Below are positions 1 to 8,668 of a DNA stretch of 64,000 nt, piece after piece. The stretch is from Calothrix membranacea FACHB-236. Lineage in GTDB: Bacteria; Cyanobacteriota; Cyanobacteriia; Cyanobacteriales; Nostocaceae. Position numbers and translations under genes: made by a program. The stretch spans positions 161,158 through 225,157 of the forward strand of contig NZ_JACJPX010000005.1 of assembly GCF_014696315.1 (NCBI RefSeq), given 5' to 3'. The notes under the pieces are model-generated. The model had not been told where the DNA came from. It worked only from the letters and a program-made list of their open reading frames with translations, and made no database searches. Every line of letters begins with the position of its first letter. The first letter of the stretch is position 1.

Positions 1-1676
1 CACAAACCCAAGCACTAGTCTTGACACCCCATCATCAACTTTGTGGGATTGGTGAACTCGGTGAAATTGTCATCCGCACACCCTTCCGCAGCTTGGGTTA
101 CATCAACAACCCAACCGAAAACCAAGCGCGGTTTGTACAAAATCCCTGGAGTAATAACGAGCAAGATTTGCTTTACTTTACAGGTGATTACGGCCGCTAT
201 CGCCCAGATGGATTGTTAGAAATCCTTGGTCGCCGTGACCAGCAAGTTAAAATTCGGGGGATACGTATTGAACTGGGAGAAATTGAAAGCATATTAACCC
301 AGCACCCAGATATTTTTCAGGCTGTAGTCATAACCCGTGAAGATATTGCTGATGACAAACGCTTAGTCGCTTACATTATCCCCCATGCCCACACCGTCAC
401 CAACATCAACGATTTGCGGCGTTTCCTCAGCAGTCAGTTACCGCAGTACATGGTTCCCACAGCATTTGTGACATTAAACACTTTACCCCTGACTCCCAAT
501 GGCAAACTAGACCGTCGTGCTTTACCAATACCGCAATCAGACAGCCAAACTACCTACATTGCACCTCGAAATCAAATTGAACAGCAACTAGCAGAAATTT
601 GGCAACAAATTTTAGGTGTAGATGCCATTGGGATCAGGGATAATTTCTTTGAATTGGGGGGACATTCCCTGTTAGCAGCCAAATTATTTTGGCAAATTGA
701 GCAGAAATTCGGTCAAAATCTCCCCTTAGCGATTTTGTTTCAATTAGGAACCATTGAAGCCCTAGCAGAAATCCTCAATTCAGAGCAACAAACAGTAAAT
801 TTACATAATAATTGGTCTTCACTAGTAGCAATTCAACCCCAAGGAAACAAACCCCCGTTGTTTTGTGTTCACGGGTTAGGTGGTGAAGTGCTGTGTTTCC
901 GCGAATTAGCCATGTATCTGGGAACAGACCAACCATTTTACGGATTGCAAGCAATAGGTTTGGATGGAAAACAGCCACCCTTGACCAAAATTGCAGAAAT
1001 GGCGACACATTATCTCCAAGAAATCAAAACTATTCAGCCGCATGGCCCTTATTTTCTCGCGGGTTACTCTTTTGGCGGAAACGTCGCCTTTGAAATGGCG
1101 CAGCAATTGCATCGTCAAGGGGAATCTGTAGAAATTTTAGTGTTATTAGATACTAATCGCTTCGGTTCTGAACAACGCTTACCATTTCATCAGCGAATCG
1201 GCGAACATTGGCAAAACCTTCGCACAATGAGACTAGCTTATATTAGGCAAAGGCTAGAAGTTTGGCGTAATTGGGCAATCGATAACTTCCAGCGACAACA
1301 ATATTTATGGAAAAATCAATCTCAAGAGTCAGCACTCAAGGCAAATTATTTATTAGATATTACGCAAAATCTCTTAGAAACTGACGATTACATCGACATT
1401 ATCAATACAAATATCCAAGCAATCAAAGAATATCACTACCATGTTTATCCAGGACGCGTGTTGCTATTGCGTACCGAGGATAAAAATCGTTTAGAAGCCG
1501 TAGGTGTACAATATGATCCGCAATTTGGTTGGGGAGAACTGGTAACTGGAGAATTAGATATCGAATATATCCCCGGTTCCCACCTGAATCTCCTCCAAGA
1601 ACCTTTTGTACAAGTCCTAGCGAAAAAATTACGCGATCGCTTGACTAAGATTGTGGATGCTACAAGGGATCATTGA
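1..1676 (+). CDS. Nonribosomal peptide synthetase, C-terminal part (A-PCP-TE), 5' truncated by window edge
   Basis: This is the last module of a nonribosomal peptide synthetase, which activates an amino acid, loads it on a carrier and releases the peptide. The frame is open to the left edge, so the gene starts outside the window; residues are counted from the TTG at 21. Adenylation core motifs are visible: A7 YFTGDYGRYRPDG (about 52-64), A8 GRRDQQVKIRGIRIELGE (70-87) and A10 LPLTPNGKLDRRAL with Lys162. A carrier domain follows, with DNFFELGGHS holding the phosphopantetheine Ser216. The C-terminal type I thioesterase has GYSFGG (Ser350), Asp377 and His521 in PGSHLNLL as a plausible triad. A terminal thioesterase implies product release by hydrolysis or cyclisation. 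The substrate cannot be read because the specificity-determining part of the A domain lies outside the window. Confidence 0.95.
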   Translation, partial: QTQALVLTPHHQLCGIGELGEIVIRTPFRSLGYINNPTENQARFVQNPWSNNEQDLLYFTGDYGRYRPDGLLEILGRRDQQVKIRGIRIELGEIESILTQHPDIFQAVVITREDIADDKRLVAYIIPHAHTVTNINDLRRFLSSQLPQYMVPTAFVTLNTLPLTPNGKLDRRALPIPQSDSQTTYIAPRNQIEQQLAEIWQQILGVDAIGIRDNFFELGGHSLLAAKLFWQIEQKFGQNLPLAILFQLGTIEALAEILNSEQQTVNLHNNWSSLVAIQPQGNKPPLFCVHGLGGEVLCFRELAMYLGTDQPFYGLQAIGLDGKQPPLTKIAEMATHYLQEIKTIQPHGPYFLAGYSFGGNVAFEMAQQLHRQGESVEILVLLDTNRFGSEQRLPFHQRIGEHWQNLRTMRLAYIRQRLEVWRNWAIDNFQRQQYLWKNQSQESALKANYLLDITQNLLETDDYIDIINTNIQAIKEYHYHVYPGRVLLLRTEDKNRLEAVGVQYDPQFGWGELVTGELDIEYIPGSHLNLLQEPFVQVLAKKLRDRLTKIVDATRDH

Positions 1677-1693
1677 GAGGGGAGAGACATAGA

Positions 1694-1711
1694 GACGCGA
1701 TGAATCGCGTC
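1694..1711. terminator. Perfect 8-bp inverted repeat after the NRPS gene
   Basis: GACGCGAT-GA-ATCGCGTC forms a perfect short hairpin 18 bp after the NRPS stop. There is no T-run directly after it, so termination is uncertain. It may equally be a dispersed intergenic palindrome of the type common in Nostocales. Confidence 0.35.
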
Positions 1712-1767
1712 TGTACAAGAGTAAAGAGTCAAAAGTCGCCTTATTCTCTTGTACTTTATCCTCAGTT

Positions 1768-1983
1768 ATGGGAAACTTCGCCTTCGTAACTCCATCATTC
1801 CACCTCAGAACCGGAAACTTCGCCTTCCAAAGTCCAGCGATCGCACTCAGAACACCATCATTCCCCCTCAGAACAGAAACGTTCTCATCTGAAACAAGAA
1901 CATTCTCACTTGAAACAGAAACGTTCTCGTTTGGAACAGGAAACTTTGAGTTCAGAACACGAAACTTGGAGATTAAAGCTTAA
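1768..1983 (+). repeat. 21-bp periodic repeat, possible 71-aa heptad-repeat peptide
   Basis: From about 1790 to 1975 the DNA repeats a roughly 21-bp unit built around AGAACxGAAACxTTC. Because 21 is a multiple of three, the frame opened by the ATG at 1768 reads as seven-residue units (TETFSSE, TRTFSLE, TETFSFG, TGNFEFR). No clear ribosome binding site precedes the ATG. It may be a non-coding tandem repeat that happens to stay open, or a small repetitive protein. I do not recognise a family. Confidence 0.35.
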
Positions 1984-2060
1984 TTGATGAGGCTGAGAAG
2001 TTAAATTTTACTTTTCTGAGGACAGGCGATCGCGCATTTACTTGTATAAAGTTATTCTAT

Positions 2061-3395
2061 TTAGCTGTTATTGGTTGAGAGCAACGAAGATAACGAATTA
2101 CTTTGCAGCCATACACATAGTTTTATATTCTTTGAATCCTCTGCCTTTGATTTATATTCCCCACTTTTAATTTCTTCTATACTTTTGGCATTAAACCTTG
2201 AATTGAGGTTACCTCTCATCAGGTCTTCAAACATAGCTAGCGGTAGCATTATACTCTCAATTTCCATCTCATCTTCGCTAAAGATAAGCGTCTCGAATCT
2301 AAATCTATAACCACACCATCTAATAGTCGATAGCCTATCTGCTGCATTTTTTAAATTTTCTACAATGCCATCATACTTTGTATCAGGATTTTTCTTTCCA
2401 TGTTCTATCCACCAATAAACATTGTGCCTAACAAAATGCTTACCATTTTCGCTAGTACAAACCTCTATTTCCACATCATTTACATATAAAAATTGACGAG
2501 TCATTACTCTAGCTTCACCTTCCGCCATTGGTTCTAATTCCTCCCAAGGTTCTACTTCAATCACATCTTGACAATTACTAATGTTCTGATTTTTCTTATC
2601 AACTAGTTCTATGGGTATAGGGTCATCCTCTAAAGCCTCTAAACCGGAAGCTTCTTCCTTAAACTCTGGTGTATTTTCAAGAATTATTTCTAGTTGCTCA
2701 CTACTAAAAGCCATAAGTTCAACCCCTGCGATAGTGCGACGAGTCGAATTATCCATAAAGTGAACTAAACCCTGAAACGGTGTTAAATCTATTCGTATAC
2801 CGTTGTACTCAGTCTGCCAATAACCAAATTTTCCTAAACGCTTAGGCTCTGTATGGTACTCTTTCCACTTCAGTGTGCTAGCCTTTGTGTTAATATTTTT
2901 AAGTGCAGATCTAATGGTTCCTGATACACCGCGCCTATCGTAAACAGGATAAACCAAATATATTGTTGGTAGTTCCTCATCAGCAATTGGATCGAATCCA
3001 AATATCATAGTTTTACAGTTAGCCAATTGCTGAAGACTCTGCTGTAATGATGTCTCGGCTAGAGTTATTCTTCTAATTGGCGCGACCACTTTCGACCAAT
3101 TCAACGGCGGCTTGTATAAATTGATTAGTTCATTTTCGATAGTTGGAAGAGCATTTATCTGATTACTGCAATTTACCCAACTAATATTAATACGGTCTTT
3201 GCGATTAAATCTTTTTAGCTGTTTAAATCTATGATGTTCTCGCCACCGCGCAGCTAAGTTGATTGTTCTGCCAATATAAAGAATCTGACCTTGGCTATCA
3301 GAAACAAAGTAGATAGCTGCACAATTCGGTAACTTGTCTTTGTCTAATAAATAAACCGATGGTAGTTCAGATAAGTTGATGTTTTCTAATAACAT
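2061..3395 (-). CDS. GIY-YIG domain protein, 444 aa
   Basis: The N-terminus carries a GIY-YIG nuclease fold: AAIYFV (Tyr29), then LYIGR (Tyr40, Arg43), Arg50/His54, and an acidic position in ENELINLYKPPLNW (Glu89, Asn99). This fold is found in homing endonucleases, UvrC and some restriction enzymes. The remaining 340 residues are not recognised; they are acidic in the middle (about 250-290) and contain several Trp-rich stretches. No partner methylase or homing context is visible. The neighbouring upstream DNA holds a miniature transposon, so the gene may sit in a small accessory island. Function beyond a probable nuclease or DNA-binding role is unknown. Confidence 0.75.
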   Translation of the reverse strand: MLLENINLSELPSVYLLDKDKLPNCAAIYFVSDSQGQILYIGRTINLAARWREHHRFKQLKRFNRKDRINISWVNCSNQINALPTIENELINLYKPPLNWSKVVAPIRRITLAETSLQQSLQQLANCKTMIFGFDPIADEELPTIYLVYPVYDRRGVSGTIRSALKNINTKASTLKWKEYHTEPKRLGKFGYWQTEYNGIRIDLTPFQGLVHFMDNSTRRTIAGVELMAFSSEQLEIILENTPEFKEEASGLEALEDDPIPIELVDKKNQNISNCQDVIEVEPWEELEPMAEGEARVMTRQFLYVNDVEIEVCTSENGKHFVRHNVYWWIEHGKKNPDTKYDGIVENLKNAADRLSTIRWCGYRFRFETLIFSEDEMEIESIMLPLAMFEDLMRGNLNSRFNAKSIEEIKSGEYKSKAEDSKNIKLCVWLQSNSLSSLLSTNNS

Positions 3396-3488
3396 CGCAC
3401 CACTTTTGCAAAAAAATAGAATTAAAATTTATCAATAATTAGCTCTTTAAACTATAGATATAATCACTCTATATTTGTCGATAAAATT

Positions 3489-3883
3489 TGTCGGTTAACC
3501 CATAATATTGCCGCGACTGGAACCATAATATTGCCGCTTTAAGGGTTGTAATGTTGATTCTTTCATTACGCGATCGCATCCTTTTTTGATGCATTGGAAC
3601 CATAATATTGCCGGAAATCAAAAATGGAATTATAAGCTTGCCAAAAAAAGGTAATCCTAAGATTTGATTTTTTGGTTGGTGTATTATTGCCAAATGCTTA
3701 TGCCAGAAGAGCTTCAGGTTTTTAGGGGATTTCAATCCTACATTTTCAGTCCAGGTTCGTTATCAACCATTTTATTGCCAAATGTATAGCCTGTAAGGAT
3801 TAGACGCATTGGAAGGATAATATTGCCAATTTGAATTAGAAGCATAAGCACGTAAAAACGGCAATATTATCCTTCCACCGACA
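3489..3883. mobile_element. Miniature non-autonomous transposon with Tn7/Tn5053-type ends
   Basis: The element begins TGTCGGT (3489-3495) and ends with the exact inverse ACCGACA (3877-3883). It is flanked by an exact 5-bp direct repeat AAATT (3484-3488 and 3884-3888). Inside both ends lie repeated sites with the core CATAATATTGCCG: 3495-3513, 3519-3536 and 3596-3613 at the left; GGAAGGATAATATTGCC at 3811-3827 and its inverse at 3859-3876 at the right. Degenerate copies lie at about 3678-3696 and 3765-3784. TGT...ACA ends, a 5-bp duplication and arrays of transposase sites are hallmarks of the Tn7, Tn402/Tn5053 and Mu group. No transposase gene is present, so it would need one in trans. Confidence 0.75.
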
Positions 3884-4030
3884 AAATTAGTGAAATCATC
3901 TCATCATTCTATAGAGTCTATATTGCTAGATTTCCCTCAAATTATCTCAAAGTAACATTTTCAAATTATTTTAAGAAGCAAACTGGCAATAGGTGAAAAA
4001 TTGCACTTTTGTGAAACATCCAAAACAATA

Positions 4031-4054
4031 CCCCTCTCCGCCGCCGGAGAGGGG
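4031..4054 (-). terminator. Strong 9-bp GC hairpin downstream of ndhJ
   Basis: CCCCTCTCC-GCCGCC-GGAGAGGGG is a perfect stem 54 bp after the ndhJ stop. On the minus strand it is followed by a weak T-rich stretch (TATTGTTTT). It likely ends the ndhC-K-J transcript, although this palindrome type is also a dispersed cyanobacterial repeat. Confidence 0.5.
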
Positions 4055-4107
4055 TTAGGGATGAGATATCACACTTCTCACTGCTGACACTCAGCAATCA
4101 ACACTGT

Positions 4108-4635
4108 CTAATAAGCGTCTTGCAACTCGTAGAAATCAGGCGAGATGTAATCCTTCCGCAAAGGCCAGCCTACCCAATCTTCAGGCATTAAAATCCGCTT
4201 CAAGTTGGGGTGTCCTTCATAGACAATGCCGAACATATCATAGGACTCGCGCTCTTGCCAGTCTGCGGTCTTCCAAATCCAGTAGACTGAAGGCACTGTA
4301 GGGTTTTCCCTTGGGAGGAACACCTTCAATCGTACTTCTTCAGGGCGATCGCTATTATCACCTACTTTAATTAAGTGATATACACTCACCAACTCTTGTC
4401 CGGGGCCGAGGTCAACGCCACCTTGGAACTGGAGACAATTAAACCCGTAAGCATACAAAGCTGTAGCGGTAGGAAGTAAGAAATCTGCTGCTACCTTGAG
4501 TATTTCTACACCGTTAACATCGGGTGCTAAAACCTCATGGTCAAAGCCATTTTCACTCAACCACTGGGAAACTTTTCCGGCCTTAACCAACGAATCTTCG
4601 GCTGCTGGTACTGGCTTAGATTCTTCATCAGCCAC
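4108..4635 (-). CDS. ndhJ: NAD(P)H-quinone oxidoreductase subunit J
   Basis: Peripheral-arm subunit of the thylakoid NDH-1 complex (homologue of 30-kDa complex I subunit NuoC), which takes part in respiratory and cyclic electron flow around photosystem I. The 175-residue length is normal for cyanobacterial NdhJ. The family signature [20 protein letters not shown] lies near residues 128-147, followed by [17 protein letters not shown]. It is the last gene of the ndhC-K-J operon; its start overlaps the end of ndhK by 8 bases, which suggests translational coupling. Confidence 0.97.
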   Translation of the reverse strand: MADEESKPVPAAEDSLVKAGKVSQWLSENGFDHEVLAPDVNGVEILKVAADFLLPTATALYAYGFNCLQFQGGVDLGPGQELVSVYHLIKVGDNSDRPEEVRLKVFLPRENPTVPSVYWIWKTADWQERESYDMFGIVYEGHPNLKRILMPEDWVGWPLRKDYISPDFYELQDAY

Positions 4636-5365
4636 GGTTAGTTCCCTCCTTTTGTTTCTGGGATGTCAATAAAGCAGGTGGAACTGGTAAACCAATCGCT
4701 TCCGCCAATTCCTTGGGTGGTGTAAAGCGAGTATCTGACTGCATATACTTACCAGTCAAAATCTGCTCTACAGGCTTCAGGTTATGAGTTGTACTGTAAT
4801 AGCGGTGGGTTTGCTTAATTTGATCCCGTTCTTGGATGGAATCATTGGCTATCTTCTTCCGCAGCTTGATAATTGCGTCAATAATCGCTTCTGGACGCGG
4901 CGGACAACCAGGTAAGTACACATCTACAGGAATGAGTTTATCAACTCCACGCACAGCGGTGGGGGAATCAACGCTAAACATCCCGCCTGTAATTGTACAA
5001 GCTCCCATCGCAATCACATACTTTGGCTCAGGCATTTGTTCATAAAGACGTACCAATTGAGGAGCCATCTTCATGGTAATTGTGCCAGCCGTAATAATTA
5101 AATCGGCTTGGCGTGGGCTAGAACGGGGAATTAGCCCAAAGCGGTCAAAGTCAAACCGCGAACCAATTAAAGCTGCAAATTCAATAAAGCAGCAAGCCGT
5201 ACCGAAGAGCAACGGCCACAAACTAGAAAGCCGCGCCCAGTTGTAAAGGTCATCAACCGTAGTCAGAATCACATTTTCTGAAAGGTCTTGAGTGACAGTG
5301 GGACGCTCAATTGGGTTGATGATGCGTTCTTTGTCCTGAGTTGGTAAATTAGAATTCAAGACCAT
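4628..5365 (-). CDS. ndhK: NAD(P)H-quinone oxidoreductase subunit K
   Basis: NuoB/PSST-type subunit of NDH-1 that carries the terminal 4Fe-4S cluster N2 passing electrons to plastoquinone. Cluster ligands are visible in [18 protein letters not shown] and LPGCPPRPE. The 245-residue length includes the usual cyanobacterial C-terminal extension. It lies between ndhC (10-base overlap) and ndhJ (8-base overlap), a tightly coupled minus-strand operon. Confidence 0.97.
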   Translation of the reverse strand: MVLNSNLPTQDKERIINPIERPTVTQDLSENVILTTVDDLYNWARLSSLWPLLFGTACCFIEFAALIGSRFDFDRFGLIPRSSPRQADLIITAGTITMKMAPQLVRLYEQMPEPKYVIAMGACTITGGMFSVDSPTAVRGVDKLIPVDVYLPGCPPRPEAIIDAIIKLRKKIANDSIQERDQIKQTHRYYSTTHNLKPVEQILTGKYMQSDTRFTPPKELAEAIGLPVPPALLTSQKQKEGTNRG

Positions 5366-5718
5366 TCCAAAGCTCCTTTACGCCATGCGTAAACTAAGGC
5401 GATTACAAGAATTGCAATAAAAATTAGCGCTTCAATGAATGCCAATAGCCCCAGACGGTGGAAAGCTACCGCCCAAGGATACAAAAACACAGTCTCCACA
5501 TCAAAGACGACAAAGACCAGCGCAAACATATAGTAGCGAATGTTGAACTGAATCCAGGCTCCGCCGATGGGTTCCATCCCGGATTCATATGTGGTGCGCC
5601 GTTCCGCACTTTTGCCGCTGGGTCGTAGGAGCTTGGACGCTGAGAGCGCCAGCGCAGGCACTAGGCTACAGATAATGAGAAAGCCTAGAAGGTACTCGTA
5701 ACCGCTGAGAACAAACAC
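5356..5718 (-). CDS. ndhC: NAD(P)H-quinone oxidoreductase subunit 3
   Basis: Small membrane subunit of NDH-1 (NuoA/ND3 homologue), 120 residues with three hydrophobic segments at about 6-28, 62-84 and 89-112. The conserved loop [12 protein letters not shown] between segments one and two is characteristic. It is the first gene of the ndhC-K-J operon. Its promoter must lie in the 196-bp gap shared with the divergent rubredoxin gene at 5915. Confidence 0.97.
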   Translation of the reverse strand: MFVLSGYEYLLGFLIICSLVPALALSASKLLRPSGKSAERRTTYESGMEPIGGAWIQFNIRYYMFALVFVVFDVETVFLYPWAVAFHRLGLLAFIEALIFIAILVIALVYAWRKGALEWS

Positions 5719-5914
5719 AATGGATATCTACCGCTTATGGTGTAAATAACGCCGTAACTTTCTTTTACATTATATCTTTTAGGCTTTTCTGAAATCTGGG
5801 AAACAGAAGCTATGAAGGTATTTGATTCGTTTTTAGTTGTGATAGAAAAGTCTAACAGTTATGTCATAATTTGTAACGTATATTTAATATTTGCCCCTCT
5901 GCGAGGCCTAAGCA

Positions 5915-6259
5915 ATGAGCGAACAAAGCGAACAAGCTGTTGAAACTCAAGTATTAGACCGCTATGAGTGTCGCTCCTGCGGTTACATTTATGAACCTGA
6001 GAAGGGAGATGACAAATATGAAATTCCCCCTGGAAGACCCTTCGCAGAACTGCCCGTAAATTGGCGCTGTCCCGTATGTAGTGCAAAGAAGCAAGCTTTC
6101 ACCAACATCGGCCCAGCAGGTCAAGCATCAGGCTTTCGAGAAAATCTTGGTTATGGCTTAGGTGTCAACACCTTGACCCCAACCCAAAAAAACCTGCTGA
6201 TTTTCGGTGCTTTAGCACTAGCTTTCTTATTTTTCCTTAGTCTCTACGGGTTACAATAG
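5915..6259 (+). CDS. rubA: Membrane-anchored rubredoxin
   Basis: A rubredoxin domain with two CxxC iron-binding knuckles (YECRSCGY at about residues 18-25 and WRCPVCSA at about 50-57) is joined to a C-terminal transmembrane helix (about residues 92-112). This 114-residue architecture matches RubA, which is needed for assembly of photosystem II (and, in some reports, photosystem I). Its position directly before ycf48 and psbEFLJ is the conserved arrangement in cyanobacteria and supports the assignment. Gene symbol is by family and context. Confidence 0.93.
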   Translation: MSEQSEQAVETQVLDRYECRSCGYIYEPEKGDDKYEIPPGRPFAELPVNWRCPVCSAKKQAFTNIGPAGQASGFRENLGYGLGVNTLTPTQKNLLIFGALALAFLFFLSLYGLQ

Positions 6260-6376
6260 ATACTATTTGTTGCCCAGTCTCGGTATTTAGCAGCTACCAC
6301 TCAATTTTGAGGTTGGTAAATCTTTTTCCCAAACCCGTACACAAATTTAGAAACAACTAAGAAATAAAAAATACTG

Positions 6377-7399
6377 ATGCACGCAATTTTGAAAAGTTGG
6401 CAACGAATATTTGCCGTATTGATAGTTGTCCTGATGTGTATAGGTTGTAGCAAAGTTCCTTCTACCAGCTATAACCCCTGGGCAGTTATTTCTGTCCCCA
6501 CAGAAGCAAAGCTGTTTGATATTGCTTTTACAGAAAATCCTCAGCATGGCTACATAGTCGGTAGCAATGCCACCATTTTAGAAACCGATGATGGTGGAGA
6601 TACTTGGAAACCCTTGAATCTAGCGCTGGATGATACCAGATACCGCTTTGATTCTATTAGTTTTGCAGGTAAAGAAGGATGGATTGCCGGAGAGCCTGGT
6701 TTGCTACTGCATACTACTGATGAAGGACGTTCTTGGTCACGTATTCCCCTAAGTGAAAAATTACCTGGTAATCCAATCAGTATCAGTGCGCTGGGAAAGG
6801 ATACAGCTGAGATGGCTACTGATGTGGGCGCAATTTATCAAACCAAAGACGGCGGTAAAAACTGGAAAGCTCAAGTAGAAGCAGCCGTTGGTGTGGTACG
6901 TAACTTAGAACGTTCTGCCGATGGTAAATATGTCGCTGTTTCTGCTAAAGGTAGCTTTTACTCCACTTGGGAACCAGGACAAAATGCTTGGGTACCCCAT
7001 AACCGCAATAGTTCTCGTCGCGTAGAGAACATGGGTTTTGCTGACAATGGGCAAATGTGGATGCTGGCACGGGGAGGTCAAGTACAATTTAGCGACCCCA
7101 CGAAACCCGAGGAGTGGCAAGAAGCACAAAATCCCGAATTATCTACGAGTTGGGGTTTACTGGATTTAGCCTATCGCACACCGGATGACATTTGGGTTGG
7201 CGGTGGTAGTGGTAATTTACTGCACAGCACTGATGGCGGTAAAACTTGGGAAAAAGACCGGGATGTAGAAACAGTTGCTGCTAATTTTTACAAAATTGTG
7301 TTTTTCCAACCCAATCAAGGATTTATTATTGGCGATCGCGGCGTTTTACTGAAATATAACCCTAACGTTGCTACAGCCTCTCCCTCAGAGCCAGCTTAG
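6377..7399 (+). CDS. ycf48: Photosystem II assembly factor Ycf48/HCF136
   Basis: Lumen-side assembly factor that binds newly made D1 and the early photosystem II reaction-centre complex. The 340-residue protein has an N-terminal lipoprotein signal with lipobox MCIGC, and a seven-bladed propeller of BNR-like repeats such as TDDGGDTWKP, TKDGGKNWKA and STDGGKTWEK. It lies 117 bp after rubA and 118 bp before psbE, in the conserved rubA-ycf48-psbEFLJ order. Confidence 0.96.
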   Translation: MHAILKSWQRIFAVLIVVLMCIGCSKVPSTSYNPWAVISVPTEAKLFDIAFTENPQHGYIVGSNATILETDDGGDTWKPLNLALDDTRYRFDSISFAGKEGWIAGEPGLLLHTTDEGRSWSRIPLSEKLPGNPISISALGKDTAEMATDVGAIYQTKDGGKNWKAQVEAAVGVVRNLERSADGKYVAVSAKGSFYSTWEPGQNAWVPHNRNSSRRVENMGFADNGQMWMLARGGQVQFSDPTKPEEWQEAQNPELSTSWGLLDLAYRTPDDIWVGGGSGNLLHSTDGGKTWEKDRDVETVAANFYKIVFFQPNQGFIIGDRGVLLKYNPNVATASPSEPA

Positions 7400-7450
7400 G
7401 GCAACACTAGCCTATGTAATTATCCAGATTTCTGAGAAGGACGTTGCAAG

Positions 7451-7478
7451 TTGTAACTCTTTCTAAACTTTGTAGGAT
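7451..7478 (+). promoter_or_regulatory. Possible psbE promoter
   Basis: TTGTAA (7451-7456) and TAGGAT (7473-7478) with a 16-bp spacer lie 40 bp before the psbE start, in the gap after ycf48. This is only a consensus resemblance; no start site is known from the sequence. Confidence 0.3.
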
Positions 7479-7517
7479 AATAAACTCAATAACTGTCTTT
7501 GTGAAGGTAGGAAGTAA

Positions 7518-7766
7518 ATGTCAGGTACCACTGGAGAACGTCCGTTTTCGGACATTATTACCAGCGTTCGTTACTGGGTAATTCACAGCATCACCATCCC
7601 AGCATTATTTATTGCTGGTTGGTTATTTGTCAGCACCGGACTGGCTTATGATGTTTTTGGTACACCCCGCCCCAATGAGTATTTCACCGAAGTGCGTCAA
7701 GAAGTACCCATTGTGAACAACCGTTTTGAAGCTAAAAAGCAAGTAGAAACTTATATCGGAAAGTAG
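7518..7766 (+). CDS. psbE: Cytochrome b559 subunit alpha
   Basis: Photosystem II core subunit that shares a haem with PsbF. 82 residues; a single membrane helix at about 20-40 contains the haem-ligand histidine in [15 protein letters not shown]. The soluble lumenal tail [12 protein letters not shown] is typical. First gene of the compact psbE-F-L-J operon; psbF starts 9 bp later. Confidence 0.98.
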   Translation: MSGTTGERPFSDIITSVRYWVIHSITIPALFIAGWLFVSTGLAYDVFGTPRPNEYFTEVRQEVPIVNNRFEAKKQVETYIGK

Positions 7767-7775
7767 TTTGAGATT

Positions 7776-7913
7776 ATGACTAGCGGCAACAACATCAATC
7801 AACCAGTTACCTATCCAATTTTTACAGTTAGATGGTTGGCAGTTCACACCCTAGGTGTACCTACTGTCTTCTTCTTGGGCGCGATCGCCGCAATGCAGTT
7901 TATTCAACGCTAG
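7776..7913 (+). CDS. psbF: Cytochrome b559 subunit beta
   Basis: 45-residue single-helix subunit of photosystem II. The sequence runs [16 protein letters not shown], then [20 protein letters not shown] with His24 as the second haem ligand, and ends MQFIQR. ATG at 7776, TAG at 7911-7913. It follows psbE by 9 bp and precedes psbL by 9 bp. Confidence 0.98.
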   Translation: MTSGNNINQPVTYPIFTVRWLAVHTLGVPTVFFLGAIAAMQFIQR

Positions 7914-7922
7914 GAGCAACTC

Positions 7923-8042
7923 ATGGAAAGAACGCCCAATCCCAATAATCAGCCGGTTGAATTAAACCGGACTTCTCTGTACCTGGGACTACTACTGATT
8001 TTTGTTCTGGGTATCCTATTTTCCAGTTACTTCTTTAACTAA
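7923..8042 (+). CDS. psbL: Photosystem II reaction centre protein L
   Basis: 39-residue single-helix subunit at the photosystem II dimer interface, near the QA site. It begins [20 protein letters not shown] and ends SSYFFN, the near-invariant PsbL ends. ATG at 7923 is preceded by AGGAGCAACTC, a good ribosome binding site. Confidence 0.97.
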   Translation: MERTPNPNNQPVELNRTSLYLGLLLIFVLGILFSSYFFN

Positions 8043-8112
8043 CTGGAATCACTTTTGTTAATCATTTGTTTATTCAACTTGTGTTGGTTTGTTGTTAAGG
8101 GAGGAGAAAACT

Positions 8113-8232
8113 GTGTCTGGAAGTGGGAGAATTCCTTTGTGGGTCGTCGCTACGATCGCAGGATTAGGTGTAATAACTGTTTTAGGCATTTTCTTTTACG
8201 GAGCCTATGCCGGAATCGGTTCTTCAATTTAA
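8113..8232 (+). CDS. psbJ: Photosystem II reaction centre protein J
   Basis: 39-residue single-helix photosystem II subunit. It starts with GTG (8113) behind a strong GGGAGGAGAA site and reads [20 protein letters not shown], then [10 protein letters not shown] at the end; both ends fit PsbJ. Last gene of the operon. The 70-bp spacing after psbL is the widest in the operon. Confidence 0.96.
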   Translation: MSGSGRIPLWVVATIAGLGVITVLGIFFYGAYAGIGSSI

Positions 8233-8299
8233 TAGTAGCTGGAGCCGAATAGCATAATAATGTAGATTCTCTAGCACTTGTTTAGAAATCAACATGATA

Positions 8300-8331
8300 A
8301 AAAAACCGCCCGTCTCATAGAGATAGGCGGT
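8300..8331 (-). terminator. Intrinsic terminator of psaI
   Basis: On the minus strand ACCGCC...GGCGGT with an inner TCTC/GAGA pairing forms a hairpin followed by seven T (8298-8304 read in reverse). This fits a rho-independent terminator for psaI. It lies between the convergent psbEFLJ and psaI genes and may act on both strands, although the plus-strand T-tract is poorer. Confidence 0.7.
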
Positions 8332-8415
8332 ATTAATTATTTGTGATTTGTCATTTGTCCTTGGTCAATAGTTTACCAGTATCGGAGTACTATTGACTAA
8401 TGGCTATAGCACAAA

Positions 8416-8556
8416 TTAGGCAATATCTTCGCGTTCAATATAGATAAACAAAAACGCAAATACAGCGATGGGTACACCCCAACCAATAATAGGAACGAAC
8501 AGAGCAGGCAAGTAAGAAGTACTAGCCAAGATTGAAGGAAAAAGTTCAGTTGCCAT
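8416..8556 (-). CDS. psaI: Photosystem I reaction centre subunit VIII
   Basis: 46-residue single-helix protein. It starts MATELFPSILA, has the segment LFVPIIGWGVPIAVFAFLFI and ends IYIEREDIA. This closely fits cyanobacterial PsaI, which helps hold PsaL and so trimer or tetramer formation of photosystem I. It faces psbJ across a terminator. In Anabaena-type genomes psaI is, as far as I recall, found at this place rather than beside psaL. Confidence 0.9.
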   Translation of the reverse strand: MATELFPSILASTSYLPALFVPIIGWGVPIAVFAFLFIYIEREDIA

Positions 8557-8668
8557 AGCTAATTATTCCTGTTGAATTACACTTCAATTCAAGATGAGCT
8601 TACTGCAAATTCTGTCCCATTTTTGAAAATCTAAAGATTTTTAACACAGCAGGATTTAGCTAGAATGT

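Noticed and set aside
3469..3735. 88-codon open frame on the minus strand
   Set aside because: It runs through the repeats of the miniature transposon, has poor composition and no ribosome binding site.
8055..8252. 65-codon frame over psbJ
   Set aside because: It is in another frame; the real gene is psbJ starting at GTG 8113.
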